Source: Brevifilum sp029548365
Lineage (GTDB): Bacteria > Chloroflexota > Anaerolineae > Anaerolineales > Anaerolineaceae
NCBI GenBank assembly: GCA_035376985.1
Contig: DAOSSA010000001.1
Coordinates: 263,976-327,975, forward strand
Reading direction: 5' to 3'
DNA length: 64,000 bases
Part shown: positions 53,389 through 61,808 of the stretch, in pieces
Position numbering within the stretch: position 1 is the stretch's first letter
Layout: the number at the start of each line of letters is the position of its first letter
Position numbers and translations under genes: made by a program
Notes under the pieces: generated by a model
Databases searched by the model: none
Seen by the model: only the letters and a program-made list of their open reading frames with translations
Told to the model about the DNA's origin: nothing

Positions 53389-54501
53389 CTATCGAACTGC
53401 GATAGGGTTGTCCGGGTCTGCCACAGAATCGAAAATGTGCATATTTTGCATATTAAATACGACCCTCAGGTCATCTCCCATTTCAACGCGTGTACGAGGG
53501 TCAACCCTGGCAACAAAACTGTGCTCACCATTGACCAGGTAGAGGAAGATTTCATTGCCCATCAATTCGGTGACATCAACCTTTGTCTCTACCGGTTCAG
53601 CAATGATTGAAGGTGGCGCAAAATCGGGGTTGTGAATGTCTTCAGGGCGAATACCGAAGACGATTTTATGATCAACAATTGATTCATAAGGAGCGCGTCG
53701 TTCATCAGGAATTCTGATTTTAAAACTATCCAGATCGATGTACAGGGCATCGCCCTCACGAACGATTTTGCCATTGAAGAAATTCATCGATGGTGAGCCA
53801 ATGAAACCGGCTACAAACATATTATCGGGATAATCATACAGCTTTTGAGGAGAATCCAATTGCTGAAGAACACCGTTGTTCAACACTGCAATGCGACTGG
53901 CCATGGTCATAGCTTCCACCTGGTCGTGGGTCACATAGATAAACGTGGTTTGCAATCTTTGATGTAGCTTGCTGATTTGGGCACGTGTTTGCACACGCAG
54001 TTTAGCGTCAAGGTTTGAGAGTGGTTCGTCAAAGAGGAACACTTTTGGTTGGCGAACAATCGCCCGGCCAACAGCTACACGTTGCCGTTGACCACCTGAG
54101 AGCTCCCTGGGTTTTCGGTTTAGAAGTCCTTCAATGCCTAAAATCTCAGCAGCTTCTTCCACCAATCTTTTAATCTCTTGCTTTGGCACTTTTCTAAGTT
54201 TGAGCCCGAAGGCCATATTGTCAAATACAGTCATGTGGGGATAGAGAGCATAGCTCTGAAAGACCATGGCAATATCACGGTCCTTTGGCGCCACATCATT
54301 TACCTTAGTTTCTCCAATAAATACACTGCCTTCGGTGATCTCTTCGAGCCCGGCCAGACAGCGCAACGCTGTTGTCTTGCCGCACCCTGAGGGTCCAACC
54401 AGGACAAGAAACTCTTTGTCCGCGATGTCTAAGTTCAGGTCTTGAAGAGCGACCACATCCCCAAACTTTTTCCACACATTGTTATACGTTACACTTGCCA
54501 T
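53389..54501 (-). CDS. msmX: multi-sugar ABC transporter ATPase (MsmX/MalK/UgpC type)
   Basis: The 370-residue CUT1 ATPase has Walker A GPSGCGKTT (residues 36-44), Q-loop FQSYALYPH, signature ELSGGQRQRVAVGRAI, Walker B VFLFDEPLSNLDAKLR, and a switch His in YVTHDQVEAM. The C-terminal regulatory OB-type domain (MNFFNGKIV, FGIRPEDI) is present. It stands alone with its own promoter and no permeases beside it. Because both sugar importers in this window lack an ATPase gene, this one probably energises them, as MsmX does in B. subtilis. Confidence 0.95.
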   Translation of the reverse strand: MASVTYNNVWKKFGDVVALQDLNLDIADKEFLVLVGPSGCGKTTALRCLAGLEEITEGSVFIGETKVNDVAPKDRDIAMVFQSYALYPHMTVFDNMAFGLKLRKVPKQEIKRLVEEAAEILGIEGLLNRKPRELSGGQRQRVAVGRAIVRQPKVFLFDEPLSNLDAKLRVQTRAQISKLHQRLQTTFIYVTHDQVEAMTMASRIAVLNNGVLQQLDSPQKLYDYPDNMFVAGFIGSPSMNFFNGKIVREGDALYIDLDSFKIRIPDERRAPYESIVDHKIVFGIRPEDIHNPDFAPPSIIAEPVETKVDVTELMGNEIFLYLVNGEHSFVARVDPRTRVEMGDDLRVVFNMQNMHIFDSVADPDNPIAVR

Positions 54502-54540
54502 AATTTGTGTTCCTCCAATCTGAAAAAATATAGTGAGTGG

Positions 54541-54546
54541 ATTATA
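54541..54546 (-). promoter_or_regulatory. extended -10 promoter element of msmX
   Basis: On the minus strand the sequence TGGTATAAT is an extended -10 ending 39 nt before the ATG. The -35 region is poor, which fits an extended -10 promoter. Confidence 0.6.
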
Positions 54547-54735
54547 CCATAACCCGATTAGTTTTGATGAGATTGGATCATTTAAACCTTAAAATATCAC
54601 TAAAAATCATATCTTATCGAAAAACCACTATAATTTTCCAGAAATTGCCAGTGAATGCGAGCATATACCACTGGCTGACCAATAGCAAAGCTGATGATAC
54701 GTTTTTCAAAGCAGATGACGTTTAAGGATTAAAAA

Positions 54736-54762
54736 CACACCGAAACATCTGTTTACGGTGTG
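54736..54762 (-). terminator. terminator of the araB-like gene
   Basis: A 7-bp CACACCG/CGGTGTG stem with a 13-nt loop is followed on the minus strand by TTTTTAAT. It lies 30 nt past the kinase stop and closes the ATPase-kinase gene series. Confidence 0.82.
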
Positions 54763-54794
54763 AGTTGTTTCAAAAATAGAAGATTATTCGAGAA

Positions 54795-56486
54795 TCAACT
54801 CCTTTTTTTCTCAAGTATGTTGTCTCTCAAATTTTTCAATCGTTTCATAGCATTATTGTGCCCGTAGCCAAAATAATCGTGCAATGAAGTGTATTCTGAG
54901 TACAACCTGTTATAGGTCTTCTTATCATTATTGTTGGGCAGGTAGCTCTTATTTCTCAAGCGCGCCATTTTCTGGCTGGCTTCTTGAATTGAATTGTAGC
55001 CTCCCCGGCTTTCACCTGCTGCTACGGCTGCATACATGGCTGACCCTAGGGCTGACGCAAAGTGGGTTTCAGCAACTCGAATTTCGATATTGGTCACATT
55101 GGCAATAATGTTTAGCAACAGGTCATTATTCACAAGATCACCGCCGGTGACAACAACTTGATTAATAGGGACTCCACTGGCGATGAAGGATTCAAATATC
55201 TTTCTTGTTCCAAAAGCAGTGGCTTCCAACAGCGCCCTGTAAATTTCTTCCGGTTTTGTCTTCAATGAGTAACCCAGGATTACTCCGGTTAATGCATTGT
55301 CAGCGAGAATACTGCAATTGCCATTCCACCAATCCAAAGCAATCAGGCCAGATTCAGCGGGTTCAATGGCAGCAGCTTTTTCTTCCATCAACGAAAAAAG
55401 GCTCATCTTCCGTTTACGGGCTTCTTTTTCATAATCGCCAGGGATTCCATTTTCCAGAAACCAGTTGAAATGGTCCCCGCTGCTTGCCTGCCCGGCTTGA
55501 TAGGCAATCAAACCCGGTACAATGCCACCCTCTACCATCCCGCACATGCCAGGAACTCGGTGTTCCTTTTTTGATAGAACCATATGTGAAAAATGGCTCC
55601 CAAGAATTAATGCCGTTTTTCCTGGCTCAGCAACAGTGGCTGCAGGCACTGCGGCATGGTCGCTCAGGATTCCCGTCGCTACCGGTATGCCCGGAATAAG
55701 TTTTAACCATTTTGCCGCTGTCTCCGTCAGTTCTCCAACTTGCTCCCCTAAAGGTGTGATATCGTGTTTCATTTTTTCTTCAACGATGTCCCGCAAACTG
55801 GGATGCATAGCGCTGAAAAAAGTCTCTAAGGGGAACCCTTCGCTTTTTGACCAGAGCGCTTTGAAACCTGCTGCGCATATATTTCGTGTTTCTAACCCGG
55901 TCAATTGCCAGACCATCCAATCGGAGGCTTCAATCAATCGTTCAGCCGCAGAATAAACGGATGATGATTGATTGAAAATCTGCCAGACCTTTGGAAAAAA
56001 CCATTCGGGGCTGATATTTCCACCATAGCGGTCAAGAAAGGTTTCAAATCGATCGGTTGCGATTTTTGTAAGTTTTTCTGCTTCGTCATGGGCGGCAGCG
56101 TGCTTCCAGTGTTTCGGCCAGGCATGCGGCTCATCTTTATAGTCTTCAAGTAATGCAAGAGGCGTCCCGTCATTCGTGGTGGGAATAACGGTTGATCCTG
56201 GAAAGCTAACCCCGATCCCGATGACTTGCTCAGGCGAGATTTGACTGTCAGCGATTAATTTCGGGATGTTTCGCTTGAGGGCATTAATGTAGTCTTTTGG
56301 GTCTTGAAGAGCCCAATCTGGGTCCAGTAAAATATTACTGTTGGGGAGTTGATCGGTGATCACACCATGTGGATATTTGTAGACAGATGAAGCAATGATT
56401 TTTCCATTACTGACATCAACCAGTACAGCCTGTGCAGCTTGATTACCAAAATCAACACCAATGGTGAATTTTTTCTTCCCGCTCAC
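54795..56486 (-). CDS. araB: FGGY-family carbohydrate kinase, ribulokinase (AraB)-like
   Basis: A 563-residue kinase with the FGGY start FTIGVDFGNQAAQAVLVDV, SFPGSTVIP, the SDHAAVPAATVAEPGKTALILGSHFSHMVLS ATP-binding region and the C-terminal VVVTGGDLVNNDLLLNIIANV signature. Length and the GMCGMVEGGIVPGLIAYQAGQ segment match ribulokinases better than xylulokinases, but the substrate is not certain. It starts at a GTG with AAGGAGG 7 nt upstream. It lies 46 nt behind atpG on the same strand, so it may be read from the ATPase promoter. No other arabinose genes are present. Confidence 0.88.
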   Translation of the reverse strand: MSGKKKFTIGVDFGNQAAQAVLVDVSNGKIIASSVYKYPHGVITDQLPNSNILLDPDWALQDPKDYINALKRNIPKLIADSQISPEQVIGIGVSFPGSTVIPTTNDGTPLALLEDYKDEPHAWPKHWKHAAAHDEAEKLTKIATDRFETFLDRYGGNISPEWFFPKVWQIFNQSSSVYSAAERLIEASDWMVWQLTGLETRNICAAGFKALWSKSEGFPLETFFSAMHPSLRDIVEEKMKHDITPLGEQVGELTETAAKWLKLIPGIPVATGILSDHAAVPAATVAEPGKTALILGSHFSHMVLSKKEHRVPGMCGMVEGGIVPGLIAYQAGQASSGDHFNWFLENGIPGDYEKEARKRKMSLFSLMEEKAAAIEPAESGLIALDWWNGNCSILADNALTGVILGYSLKTKPEEIYRALLEATAFGTRKIFESFIASGVPINQVVVTGGDLVNNDLLLNIIANVTNIEIRVAETHFASALGSAMYAAVAAGESRGGYNSIQEASQKMARLRNKSYLPNNNDKKTYNRLYSEYTSLHDYFGYGHNNAMKRLKNLRDNILEKKRS

Positions 56487-56532
56487 GATCAGCCTCCTTG
56501 TGAATGATTCCGAATTAAGTAGCGAATAATAA

Positions 56533-57426
56533 TTAATATTTAAGCAAACCTGCACTAACAGCCAATTCCTGCATTTGTTGGGTAATTTTCCGCTTCCTTT
56601 CAGCATTAATTACCCAAACCAACTCTTCGATAATGTCTTCAGCATTTTCACTGGCTTCCTGCAAAAGGTGATACCTAGCAGAGTGCTCAGCAGCAGCCGA
56701 CCTGAGTAATAATTTATAAAAGCTGGCGGCAATAAAGTGTTGAATAACTTGATTATATATCCCCTTTGGATCAGTTTCAATAATTACAGGAGGCCAACGA
56801 CATGCACCGCTCGGGTTAATTTCTGAATCCCGCTTGAATTCATAAGGCAGCAAATAGTGTGTTTCAAATTGATACAAGCTGCCTGAGACTAAATGATTAT
56901 TTAACACAATGAAGCGATGGAAGGCGTAGGCTTCAAACTGATCCAGCCAATCTTGTGTGATCATATAGGCTTCATGATAGGTGAATAATCCGCTGGCGGG
57001 AAGTTCCTTACGCCATGCAATAGTTATTTCTCTGCGTTCAAATTCGAGCCGCAATCTTGATCCCATTACCCAAATCTGATAAGAAGAAAATTGGTTCTGA
57101 TCTATGAATTTCAAGGTGTTTTCTGCTAAACCAGCGTTAAATTTTCCGCATAAACCGCGCTCTGACCCAATGATCAAAATGATTGTTTCGGAATTTTCAA
57201 TTGGAATTTCCTGGACCGTTTGTTCCCTAACTGGTTTCTGAGTAAATTTGGGAAGTATTTCAATTAAAATTTGATCAAGATCATCCTCATAGTTGGACAA
57301 ACTGGCAATTTTTCTGTTCGCCATTTGCCACGCCCCCATCGACATGGTTCTGAGAGCACTTAATAAAGGCTCAATGGTCTTAATATTATCTAACCTTGAT
57401 TTTGCACTCTCAAAACTTTGTGTCAT
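56533..57426 (-). CDS. atpG: N-type ATPase gamma subunit
   Basis: The 297-residue rotor-shaft protein has an N-terminal coiled coil (SRLDNIKTIEPLLSALRTM), the conserved IIGSERGLCGKFNAGL segment in the Rossmann-like domain and a C-terminal helix ending RKRKITQQMQEL. Divergence from ordinary gamma subunits, especially at the termini, is as expected for N-ATPases. It is the last atp gene, 5 nt after the PII-like gene. Confidence 0.92.
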   Translation of the reverse strand: MTQSFESAKSRLDNIKTIEPLLSALRTMSMGAWQMANRKIASLSNYEDDLDQILIEILPKFTQKPVREQTVQEIPIENSETIILIIGSERGLCGKFNAGLAENTLKFIDQNQFSSYQIWVMGSRLRLEFERREITIAWRKELPASGLFTYHEAYMITQDWLDQFEAYAFHRFIVLNNHLVSGSLYQFETHYLLPYEFKRDSEINPSGACRWPPVIIETDPKGIYNQVIQHFIAASFYKLLLRSAAAEHSARYHLLQEASENAEDIIEELVWVINAERKRKITQQMQELAVSAGLLKY

Positions 57427-57431
57427 GGTAT

Positions 57432-57755
57432 TTATGAAAAGGATTCAAATTTCTCAATATCCCAAACAAAGGCAACTGCACCGCCAATTTCAGCAGTTAG
57501 TGCTTGTTTTTCGAGAGAAGCTTGATCCGTAGATAGGTGGGTTTTCATTTCTACCTGGATGTGGCAGTTATCCCTGATAACGCCCATGACTTCCTCCAGC
57601 TGTTCATTTTGTACCACAACGAAAAGCGAATACTGACTTTGCCTCAACATCCCACCTCGTGTTTCAGTATATGTGGCTGTGTGGCCAGCATTCACCAACG
57701 CATCAAGCAGTTTCTCCGAGGCATTCGCCGGGACGACAACCATCACCATTTTCAT
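57432..57755 (-). CDS. PII-like protein of the cyclic-di-AMP receptor family (DarA/PstA-like)
   Basis: A 107-residue protein starting MKMVMVVVPANASEKLLDALVNAG, then the glycine loop TRGGML at 32-37, the strand YSLFVVVQ, helix EEVMGVIRDNC and the terminal AEIGGAVAFVWDIEKFESF. This is the ferredoxin-like trimer fold of the DarA/PstA family (about 109 aa), which binds c-di-AMP. Some ligand residues differ: the Asn of the SGN turn is absent and the usual Arg is Thr, so the ligand may be altered. Its ATG overlaps the atpA stop by 4 nt and it ends 5 nt before atpG, so it is an integral part of the operon. Confidence 0.85.
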   Translation of the reverse strand: MKMVMVVVPANASEKLLDALVNAGHTATYTETRGGMLRQSQYSLFVVVQNEQLEEVMGVIRDNCHIQVEMKTHLSTDQASLEKQALTAEIGGAVAFVWDIEKFESFS

Positions 57756-59443
57756 TTGTTTTCATCTCCTATTTCAAGCCAGTACTGGTTGAAAGCAGAT
57801 AAGGCATGATCTAACTCATCTGTGATTGATTCACTAAGGTGCGTTTCTTTTCTGATGTCGATAAGTAATTTGTTCTCTCGATGGAGGAAGAAATCGATTA
57901 AAGAATTTTCGTAGTTTTCAACATCATTAATGGGGACTTGATCGAAATGGCCTGTATTGAGTGCGTACAGAACGACAATCGTCATTGAATACGAGTAGGG
58001 CTTATTGGGTTGTTGTTTGAGGATATTGAGGATACGCTGTCCTTTATTAATTTGCCGGCGTGTGGTTTCATCGACCTCGGTGCCAAATCGGGTAAAGTGT
58101 TCAACCTCTTTATATTGGGAAAGTTCCAATTTTAGGTTGCCTACAAGCCGTCGCATGGCTGGCTGCTGTGCGGCACCACCAACCCGCGAGACAGAACGTC
58201 CGATATCAATTGCAGGTTTTTGTTCCTGATTAAACAAACCGGTATCTAACACCAACTGACCATCTGTGATGGATATCAGGTTCGTGGTGATATAGGCTGA
58301 GATGTTGCCATTCTGAGTTGTTGCGATGGGCAATGCTGTGATAGAACCACCGCCGTTGCTTTGTTTCAATTTGCAGGCGCGTTCAAGTAGCCTGGAATGA
58401 ATATAAAAAATATCCCCGGGATAGGCTTCGCGCCCCGGTGGTCGGCGAAGCAACAGGCTCAACTCTCGGTAGGCATCAGCGTGTTTACTGAGATCATCAA
58501 ATACGATTAATACATCCTGTCCCTGGTCTAAAAAGTATTCAGCCATAGTCATCCCCGCATAAGGCGCAAGGTACCTGAGAGCAGGCGGGTCGTCGGAGCT
58601 GCTCATGACCACAACTGTGTTTGACATTACATCCTTTTCTCGTAGTGTTTCTATTACAGAAAGTGTTGATGATTTCTTTTGACCGATGGCAACATAAACA
58701 CAGCGTACACCGGTGTGTTTCTGGTTCAAAATGGCATCCACCGCCAAAGTGGTTTTTCCTGTCTGGCGATCCCCAAGGATTAATTCACGTTGCCCGCGGC
58801 CAATCGGAAAAAGCATGTCAATCATTTTGGTGCCTGTGAACAAGGATTCGTTGACAGGTGTGCGTTCGATAACTCCGGGGGCAATTTTTGATAAAAGCCT
58901 GTGCTCGCTAGCTTCGATGATTTCGTCTCGATCGATCGGCTTACCTAAAGGATTAACCACTCGACCCAAGAGCTGGCTGCCAACGGGGACTTGCAACCGT
59001 TTACCTGTAGCCTGCACAAGATCGCCTCCTCGGATTCCTTGATCGCTGCCCAGCATGATCAAATCAACGTGTTTGCGATCAAGGTTTAATACCATTCCTT
59101 CTACGCCCGTTGGAAAAGTGACGATTTCATCAATGCTGACATCGGGTAAGCCTGAGACCGTGGCTACACCGTTGCCAATGCGATGAACCGAGCCTACTGT
59201 CGTAAAGCGAACCTGGGGTCGTATTTCAGTGGATTTTTCAGCCAGGTTGCCGATTATTTTTTGGATAATATTTTCGAACTTGTTCTCATTTTCAGATTCT
59301 GCCCGTTGTCTGATAGACTCTAAAAACGCTTCCTTTGAGGTGACTAATTTTGCGCTTTCAACGAGCTTTTTTGAAAGTGAACGTTGTTGTTCTTCTGAGA
59401 GTATCAATTCTTCCTCTTCACGATCAATGCTGCAGACTTTCAT
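57752..59443 (-). CDS. atpA: N-type ATPase alpha subunit
   Basis: The 563-residue subunit has an N-terminal helical extension of about 60 residues, then VGSVHRIGNGVATVSGLPDV, the P-loop GDRQTGKTTLA and the signature PAIDIGRSVSRVGGAAQQPAM. It forms the hexameric head with beta and carries the non-catalytic nucleotide sites. Its start overlaps the end of atpF by 20 nt. No good ribosome-binding site is visible at the ATG, so coupling to atpF is likely. A TTG 36 nt downstream with GAGGAAGAA before it is an alternative. Confidence 0.95.
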   Translation of the reverse strand: MKVCSIDREEEELILSEEQQRSLSKKLVESAKLVTSKEAFLESIRQRAESENENKFENIIQKIIGNLAEKSTEIRPQVRFTTVGSVHRIGNGVATVSGLPDVSIDEIVTFPTGVEGMVLNLDRKHVDLIMLGSDQGIRGGDLVQATGKRLQVPVGSQLLGRVVNPLGKPIDRDEIIEASEHRLLSKIAPGVIERTPVNESLFTGTKMIDMLFPIGRGQRELILGDRQTGKTTLAVDAILNQKHTGVRCVYVAIGQKKSSTLSVIETLREKDVMSNTVVVMSSSDDPPALRYLAPYAGMTMAEYFLDQGQDVLIVFDDLSKHADAYRELSLLLRRPPGREAYPGDIFYIHSRLLERACKLKQSNGGGSITALPIATTQNGNISAYITTNLISITDGQLVLDTGLFNQEQKPAIDIGRSVSRVGGAAQQPAMRRLVGNLKLELSQYKEVEHFTRFGTEVDETTRRQINKGQRILNILKQQPNKPYSYSMTIVVLYALNTGHFDQVPINDVENYENSLIDFFLHRENKLLIDIRKETHLSESITDELDHALSAFNQYWLEIGDENK

Positions 59444-60203
59444 CAATCAATTTAGCAATATCGGTCTTTAAATTATTTAACTCTACCGCAAGGTTGTTGG
59501 TAACAATCAGATCGCCAAGATGAACGCGTATTCCTGAAATTAATTCTGGGTCAACATCAATTTCCATATTCACATTGCGGTCTGCAAGGGCAGAAACCGG
59601 CCGAATGAGCGCCCTCTGTTGGTCAGGCGTTAATGCCTTTGCGGATGCGACATGCACTGTTGGTGTACGCTCGGTCAAAGAATCGCGCACTGTTCTCACC
59701 TGGTGCATGTCTTGTTTTCCCATGTCCCAAATTTTCTCAATTAATTCATTGACTAAATTATCATGAACCTCTGCGGGTGTTGTTTGAGTGAGAACTTGCC
59801 TGCTGATATTTAAAATACCGTTCACAAGCTCATCGTGAAAATCCTTAATTCCTTGCTGTTGGAGCTTAACAACCTCTTTTTCTGCGTCAATAAGAATGCT
59901 CTCTGCCTCTGTTTTCGTCGCATCTAAAAGTGCTTCACTTTCTGCTTGCATCAGAGATTTGGCATTTTCCAAATGGACTTCAATCTCTTTGTCAAGATTA
60001 TCAAGCCGCCCCACGATTAAGGCTAAATTATCTTCGGCTTGTTGGTTCATTTCTTCTGCCGTTGTGAGCAATTCTGCTCTTCTTTTTGCATTCTCATCCA
60101 TACGCTTTACAATGGGTTTAAAGAGAATAAAGTACAGGGCAACCGCAAGGACGAGAAAGTTAATTATTTCGGCCACTACGGTGAACAGATCAATATCCAG
60201 CAT
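59424..60203 (-). CDS. atpF: N-type ATPase b subunit with delta-like C-terminal domain
   Basis: The 259-residue subunit is about 100 residues longer than an ordinary b subunit. It has one N-terminal membrane helix (VVAEIINFLVLAVALYFILF), a long charged stalk helix, and a C-terminal region (PDQQRALIRPVSALADRNVNMEIDVDPELISGIRVHLGDLIV) that resembles the C-terminal part of the delta subunit. No separate atpH is present in the operon. The protein therefore probably serves as both stalk and clamp to the head. An AAGGA site precedes the ATG. Confidence 0.92.
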   Translation of the reverse strand: MLDIDLFTVVAEIINFLVLAVALYFILFKPIVKRMDENAKRRAELLTTAEEMNQQAEDNLALIVGRLDNLDKEIEVHLENAKSLMQAESEALLDATKTEAESILIDAEKEVVKLQQQGIKDFHDELVNGILNISRQVLTQTTPAEVHDNLVNELIEKIWDMGKQDMHQVRTVRDSLTERTPTVHVASAKALTPDQQRALIRPVSALADRNVNMEIDVDPELISGIRVHLGDLIVTNNLAVELNNLKTDIAKLIDESLQH

Positions 60204-60224
60204 CTGATTTTTCCTTATGCTTTT

Positions 60225-60500
60225 TTAAAAAATGAATAGCTCGAGCAATGGGTTGGCAAAAACAAGAATTAATACAATCAACAGTACATAAATAGACCCT
60301 GATTCTAATAACGCCATTGAGATTAACAAGGTGGTACGAATATCTCCTGCGGCTTCAGGTTGGCGAGCTATGGCTTCCAACGCTGTTTTTGTTGCTATCC
60401 CTTCCACAATTCCTGGAACAATACTACCCAGGACAATTCCTGCTACGGAGACAATAATGGTTAGAACAGTTATTAATGTAGGTGCATCTAATTGCCACAT
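60225..60500 (-). CDS. atpE: N-type ATPase c subunit
   Basis: The 91-residue two-helix proteolipid carries two carboxylates, as is typical of N-ATPases: Glu33 in helix 1 (PGIVEGIATKTALEAIARQPEA) and Glu66 in helix 2 (ALLESGSIY). By comparison with the Na+ ring of Ilyobacter, Glu66, Ser67 and Tyr71 are conserved, Glu33 replaces Gln, and the Thr ligand is Gly68. Ion specificity, Na+ or H+, is therefore open. An AAGGAT site precedes the ATG. Confidence 0.95.
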   Translation of the reverse strand: MWQLDAPTLITVLTIIVSVAGIVLGSIVPGIVEGIATKTALEAIARQPEAAGDIRTTLLISMALLESGSIYVLLIVLILVFANPLLELFIF

Positions 60501-60521
60501 AGGTTGAGATCCTTTCTTCTT

Positions 60522-61220
60522 TTATGATGAGTGTTTAGATTTTTTTTTCAATTGTTTAAGGCGGCGGCGCTCCTGCTCAAACTCCTGGACTTCCACAGCA
60601 GAAGCGACATACAATGATGCGAGAATAGTGAAGATGTAAGCTTGTAAGAGGCCAGTGATGATGGACAATGTCGCCAGAGGGAGTGGGAGAAATAGTGGAA
60701 CCAGCGAAAAAATGATTGCAACGATCAAATCGGTGCTCAGAATGTTGCCAAAAAGGCGAATTGACAGCGATAATGTGCGGGAAAGGTGGCTGATAATTTC
60801 CAATGGAAACATGAAAATGGGGTTGGCGAAATCTTTAATATAACCCCACAAGCCCTTTTCAGCTATGCCATAAATATGGACAGCAAAAAACACAACCAAT
60901 GCCAGGGCAAAGGTTGTGTTAATATTTGAAGTGGGGGAAACCATACCTGGAACAAGACCAAATAGATTGGAAATAATTAAAAACACCGCTAATGTTCCCA
61001 GAACTGGCAAATACTTAATCGTCCCTGCTTCTTCGGGCATCACTGAACCAATAATCCCGTTGATTGATTCAATAATCACCTCACCAATACCAGGTTTAAA
61101 CCTGCGAATCACCCAGGCTAAAAGAATTAAAAGGACCATTATTACCCAGGTGGAAACAACGGTGTTTGTAATTTTTATTCCATATATTTCAAAGACAACT
61201 TGTGGTGTAATAGTATCCAT
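60522..61220 (-). CDS. atpB: N-type ATPase a subunit
   Basis: The 232-residue membrane stator begins MDTITPQVVFEIYGIKITNTVV and contains the essential arginine helix SRTLSLSIRLFGNILSTDLIV and the following LLQAYIFTILASLYVASA. It forms the ion half-channels facing the c ring. The C-terminus is a highly charged tail (QERRRLKQLKKKSKHSS). It follows atpR by 9 nt. Confidence 0.95.
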   Translation of the reverse strand: MDTITPQVVFEIYGIKITNTVVSTWVIMVLLILLAWVIRRFKPGIGEVIIESINGIIGSVMPEEAGTIKYLPVLGTLAVFLIISNLFGLVPGMVSPTSNINTTFALALVVFFAVHIYGIAEKGLWGYIKDFANPIFMFPLEIISHLSRTLSLSIRLFGNILSTDLIVAIIFSLVPLFLPLPLATLSIITGLLQAYIFTILASLYVASAVEVQEFEQERRRLKQLKKKSKHSS

Positions 61221-61229
61221 ATGATGTCC

Positions 61230-61535
61230 CTATGAATGGCGGATGAAAGGATTTTTAAAACGCAGCCAGCCCTGCCACATCAGCAAGAATACCAACCTTA
61301 CCAACATAAAGGATAAAAAAACGCTCAATAATGCCAGATAAGAATGCAAGACCGAAATCGAAAAAATAATTCCAACAAATAGCCACCGCAAAATAGTTCC
61401 TGCCATGATTAAACTGATACTGCGGCGTCTTTGTTGGGAGTCTAATTGATTCACCGACCACTGCTGAGAGATAAAATAAAGATAGCCGGTAATTGCTCCG
61501 ATAAATGTCCAAAATATGATGTTTAAGGCAATCAT
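61230..61535 (-). CDS. atpR: N-type ATPase accessory membrane protein AtpR
   Basis: The 101-residue protein has three predicted membrane helices. Arginines sit inside hydrophobic segments (GTILRWLFVGIIF and FMLVRLVFLLMWQGWL), a feature of AtpR, which is specific to N-ATPase operons and thought to help assemble or load the c ring. Identification rests mainly on position between atpQ and atpB, size and topology. Its ATG overlaps the atpQ stop. Confidence 0.85.
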   Translation of the reverse strand: MIALNIIFWTFIGAITGYLYFISQQWSVNQLDSQQRRRSISLIMAGTILRWLFVGIIFSISVLHSYLALLSVFLSFMLVRLVFLLMWQGWLRFKNPFIRHS

Positions 61536-61807
61536 TTTTTTAGTTCTTCCTTATTCTCGCCTCTTTCCTTGTCCTTGAGGTTTTTTCGCCAAATTTCGAT
61601 CTGGATGCGCTTATAAATGTTGTAGTAGGCAATGAAAATGCCCAATCCTAAAAAAGATAGTGTGAACATATAGGTGTTTTCTGTCAACTGATCCAGATAA
61701 TGACCAATGAGAACGCCGCCAAATATCGGCAGGGCAATTTCCCAGCCCAGTGTGGTCAGGCCTATTCCTTTGATTGAAAATCGCTTACTTTTTTTTTCTT
61801 CAGTCAT
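61532..61807 (-). CDS. atpQ: N-type ATPase accessory protein AtpQ (AtpI/AtpZ-like)
   Basis: A 91-residue protein with two membrane helices (GWEIALPIFGGVLIGHYLDQL and YMFTLSFLGLGIFIAYYNIY) and a charged C-terminus. The GGVLIGHYLD hairpin is characteristic of the AtpI/AtpZ group, of which AtpQ is the N-ATPase version. The ATG at 61807 directly follows the atpC stop; an upstream in-frame ATG within atpC would add 11 atypical residues. Confidence 0.86.
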   Translation of the reverse strand: MTEEKKSKRFSIKGIGLTTLGWEIALPIFGGVLIGHYLDQLTENTYMFTLSFLGLGIFIAYYNIYKRIQIEIWRKNLKDKERGENKEELKK

Positions 61808-61808
61808 G

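Noticed and set aside
54537..54725. 62-residue reading frame between msmX and araB
   Set aside because: It overlaps the msmX promoter region, has no ribosome-binding site and no protein-like pattern.
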